Shown here: positions 4,179 to 6,007 of the stretch, piece after piece
Numbering within the stretch: the first letter of the stretch is position 1
How the letters are laid out: the number at the start of each line of letters is the position of its first letter
Assembly: GCA_036377055.1 (NCBI GenBank)
Contig: DASUZD010000089.1
Coordinates: forward strand, 1-6,007
Length of the DNA: 6,007 nt
Reading direction: 5' to 3'
DNA from: DASUZD01 sp036377055
GTDB taxonomy: Bacteria > Actinomycetota > Thermoleophilia > Gaiellales > Gaiellaceae
Made by a program: the position numbers and the translations under genes
Notes under the pieces: model-generated
What the model was told of the DNA's origin: nothing
Database searches by the model: none
The model's input: the letters and a program-made list of their open reading frames with translations, nothing else

Positions 4179-5846
4179 TTAGAACACGGGTGTCTCGCGC
4201 CAGACGCCCCAAACCTCGCGGAGCGCCTCGCACATCTCGCCCATCGTCACGTACACGCGTCCCGCCTCGACGATCGCCGGCATCAGGTTCTCGTCCTCGC
4301 GCGCCGCGGCCTCCTTCAGCCGGGCGAGCACGGCCTCGACCGCGGCGGAGTCGCGGCGTCCGCGCAGCGCCCGGACGCGCTCGATCTGCTTCGCCTCGAG
4401 CGCGGGATCGATGCGGAGGATGTCGATCTCTGGATCGCCCTCGACCTCGTAGCGGTTGACGCCGACGACGACGCGTTGCTCCGCCTCGACCTCGGCCTGA
4501 TAGCGGAACGAGGCCTCCGCGATCTCGCGCTGGAAGAAGTTGTCCTTGATCGCCGGGATGACCCCGCCGAGGCCGCGGATGCGCGCGAAGTAGTCGTACG
4601 CCTCCGCCTCGAGCCGGTTCGTCAGGTCCTCGACGTACCACGAGCCGCCCAGTGGGTCGATCGTGTTGACCACGCCGGTCTCGTGCGCGATCACCTGCTG
4701 CGTCCGGAGGGCGAGGCGGACGGCGTCCTCGGTCGGGAGGGCGAGAGCCTCGTCGAACGAGTTCGTGTGCAGCGACTGCGTCCCGCCGAGGACCGCAGCA
4801 AGGGCCTCGAGTGCGGTGCGCACGATGTTCACCTCGGGCTGCTGGGCGGTCAGCGAGACGCCGGCGGTCTGCGTGTGGAAGCGCATCAGCCACGAGCGCG
4901 GGTTGCGGGCGCCGTAGCGCTCGCGCAGCTCGTGCGCCCAGATCCGGCGCGCCGCGCGGTACTTCGCGATCTCCTCGAAGAAGTCGAGGTGCGCGTTGAA
5001 GAAGAAGGAGAGCCGCGGGGCGAACGAGTCGACGTCGAGGCCGCGCTCCATCGCCGCCTCGACGTACGCGAAGCCGTCGGCGAGCGTGAAGGCGAGCTCC
5101 TGCGCCGCGGTCGAGCCGGCCTCGCGGATGTGGTAGCCGGAGATCGAGATCGGGTGCCAGCGCGGCAGCTCGTGGGCGCAGTGCTCGATCATGTCGACCA
5201 CGAGCCGCATCGACGGCTCGGGCGGGAAGATCCACTCCTTCTGGGCGATGTACTCCTTGAGGATGTCCGTCTGGATCGTCCCGCGGAGCGCGGCCGGCGG
5301 CACGCCCTGCTGCTCGGCGACGCAGACGTAGAACGCGAGCAGCATCGCCGCCGGCGAGTTGATCGTCATCGAGGTCGAGACCTCGCCCAGTGGGATGCCG
5401 CGGAAGAGGGTCTCCATGTCCTCGAGCGAGTCGATCGCGACGCCCTCGCGGCCGACCTCGCCGAGCGAGCGCGGGTGGTCGGAGTCGTAGCCCATCAGCG
5501 TCGGCATGTCGAACGCGGTCGAGAGCCCGGTCTGGCCGTGGTCGAGCAGGTAGCGGAAGCGCTCGTTCGTCTCCGCGGCGGTGCCGAAGCCGGCGAACTG
5601 CCGCATCGTCCAGAGCTTGCCGCGGTACATCGACGGATAGACGCCGCGCGTGAACGGGAAGACGCCGGGGTAGCCGAGGTCCCGGTCGTAGTCGACAGCC
5701 ACCGAGTCAGGCGTCACGAGCGGCTCGTTCTCGAGCCCGGAGATCGTTGAGAAGAGCTCGCCCTCTCGCTCGGGCTGCGCGTCGTACAGCTCCTCGCGCC
5801 AGGCCTGAGTCCCGGTCAGCGGCTTTCGATCCTCGGTCCTGGCCAC
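4179..5846 (-). CDS. icmA: B12-dependent acyl-CoA mutase large (catalytic) subunit, isobutyryl-CoA mutase-like
   Basis: TIM-barrel catalytic subunit of a split adenosylcobalamin mutase, 555 aa from the GTG at 5846-5844. Family landmarks are PFTRG, RQFAGFGTA (82-90), AFDMPTLMGYDSDHPRS, GTIQTDILKEY (189-199), SISGYHIREAG (234-244), HTQTAGVSLTAQQP, and GGTQSLHTNSFDEALALPT. It lacks the B12 domain, which is the separate gene at 2280-2675. H239 matches P. shermanii methylmalonyl-CoA mutase His244, but F84 replaces Tyr89 and Q202 replaces Arg207, the carboxylate-binding pair. Phe plus Gln is the isobutyryl-CoA mutase pattern (Phe80/Gln198 in Streptomyces IcmA). Expected reaction: isobutyryl-CoA to and from n-butyryl-CoA. 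An upstream ATG at 5918 would add 24 residues, but it has no ribosome site and that stretch has many A/T third bases. The GTG has TAGAAT 8 nt upstream. Automated naming may say methylmalonyl-CoA mutase. Confidence 0.92.
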   Translation of the reverse strand: MARTEDRKPLTGTQAWREELYDAQPEREGELFSTISGLENEPLVTPDSVAVDYDRDLGYPGVFPFTRGVYPSMYRGKLWTMRQFAGFGTAAETNERFRYLLDHGQTGLSTAFDMPTLMGYDSDHPRSLGEVGREGVAIDSLEDMETLFRGIPLGEVSTSMTINSPAAMLLAFYVCVAEQQGVPPAALRGTIQTDILKEYIAQKEWIFPPEPSMRLVVDMIEHCAHELPRWHPISISGYHIREAGSTAAQELAFTLADGFAYVEAAMERGLDVDSFAPRLSFFFNAHLDFFEEIAKYRAARRIWAHELRERYGARNPRSWLMRFHTQTAGVSLTAQQPEVNIVRTALEALAAVLGGTQSLHTNSFDEALALPTEDAVRLALRTQQVIAHETGVVNTIDPLGGSWYVEDLTNRLEAEAYDYFARIRGLGGVIPAIKDNFFQREIAEASFRYQAEVEAEQRVVVGVNRYEVEGDPEIDILRIDPALEAKQIERVRALRGRRDSAAVEAVLARLKEAAAREDENLMPAIVEAGRVYVTMGEMCEALREVWGVWRETPVF

Positions 5847-5854
5847 GGCCGCGA

Positions 5855-5860
5855 ATTCTA
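5855..5860 (-). promoter_or_regulatory. Putative -10 box (TAGAAT) of a leaderless mutase promoter
   Basis: TAGAAT matches TATAAT at 5 of 6 bases and ends 8 nt before the GTG at 5846. If real it places the transcription start near the GTG and makes the upstream ATG at 5918 untranslated, since it would lie upstream of the transcript. No convincing -35 hexamer is seen. Confidence 0.55.
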
Positions 5861-5968
5861 CGCGCGCGGGAGTCCGGTCATCGTCCCGGGGCAGGCCCGA
5901 AGGTGCGTTGTCCCCCATACGGGCGGTCTGCTGCGCCGCGGATCCTGCCGATGAGCCGGTTTGGAGTA

Positions 5969-6006
5969 ACCCGCGTACCCCATGTCAGTGACCCGGCCTA
6001 CCCCAT
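5969..6006. repeat. Imperfect direct repeat flanking a small palindrome upstream of the mutase gene
   Basis: ACCCGCGTACCCCAT at 5969-5983 and ACCCGGCCTACCCCAT at 5991-6006 repeat with a period of 22-23 bp, about two helical turns. The perfect palindrome GTCA-G-TGAC (5984-5992) lies between them and shares two bases with the second repeat. A partial third match (TCCCCCAT) is at 5911-5918. This may be an operator region. No other gene is supported between 5847 and 6007. Confidence 0.5.
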
Positions 6007-6007
6007 T

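Noticed and set aside
3469..5235. A long minus-strand open frame extending the 190-aa membrane protein far upstream
   Set aside because: The extra part reads the mutase gene in a wrong frame and crosses the hairpin element; the real protein starts at 4041 with its membrane anchor.
4476..5750. Long plus-strand open frames opposite the mutase (and similarly 2358-3410 and 706-1932)
   Set aside because: Composition is dominated by R, A, E, D and V typical of shadow frames in GC-rich DNA; no domain is recognisable and the frame in each region that encodes a known family or a signal/membrane protein is a different one.
2280..5846. Methylmalonyl-CoA mutase (mcmA/mcmB) as the call for the subunit pair
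   Set aside because: Overall similarity is high, but the carboxylate-binding Tyr and Arg are replaced by Phe and Gln, so isobutyryl-CoA mutase-like is the better call.
5847..5918. Mutase start at the ATG 5918-5916, giving 579 aa
   Set aside because: No ribosome site or -10 box at the right distance; six of 24 codons end in A or T, more than in the gene body; the GTG at 5846 has TAGAAT 8 nt upstream. Not fully excluded.

Overview
The window is high-GC DNA with GC-rich third codon positions. It is most likely from an actinobacterium; the gene content and the frequent leaderless-type starts suggest the Thermoleophilia/Gaiellales area, but that lineage call is inference. Seven protein genes fill almost all of it. 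I see no tRNA, rRNA, CRISPR array, transposase or phage gene.

Layout. (1) 1-566, minus strand: 5' part of etfB (electron transfer flavoprotein beta subunit), running off the left edge. (2) 567-652: a short divergent promoter region. (3) 653-1513, plus strand: an exported M23 (LytM-type) metallopeptidase with an unrecognised C-terminal domain. (4) 1510-5846, minus strand: a five-gene run. In transcription order it holds the large subunit of a B12-dependent acyl-CoA mutase, two paralogous membrane-anchored proteins of unknown function, the B12-binding small subunit of the mutase, and an enoyl-CoA hydratase. The hydratase meets the peptidase tail to tail with a 4-bp overlap. (5) 5847-6007: non-coding upstream region with an imperfect direct repeat around a small palindrome.

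How the genes fit together. The mutase large subunit has Phe and Gln where methylmalonyl-CoA mutase has the carboxylate-binding Tyr89 and Arg207. That is the isobutyryl-CoA mutase pattern, so the probable reaction is isobutyryl-CoA to and from n-butyryl-CoA. An acyl-CoA dehydrogenase (not in the window) passing electrons to ETF would turn butyryl-CoA into crotonyl-CoA, which the hydratase would hydrate. The window therefore reads as part of a branched-chain acyl-CoA to beta-oxidation route. The role of the two membrane proteins placed between the mutase subunits is unknown.

Points for attention: a TANNNT box 6-8 nt upstream of the start codon at five minus-strand genes, pointing to leaderless transcription and revising the mutase start to a GTG; a near-exact copy of the mutase 3' end, stop codon included, 103 bp downstream of the original with a hairpin-rich element between; a probable CTG start in a CTGA overlap; and the two-membrane-protein insertion between the mutase subunit genes.
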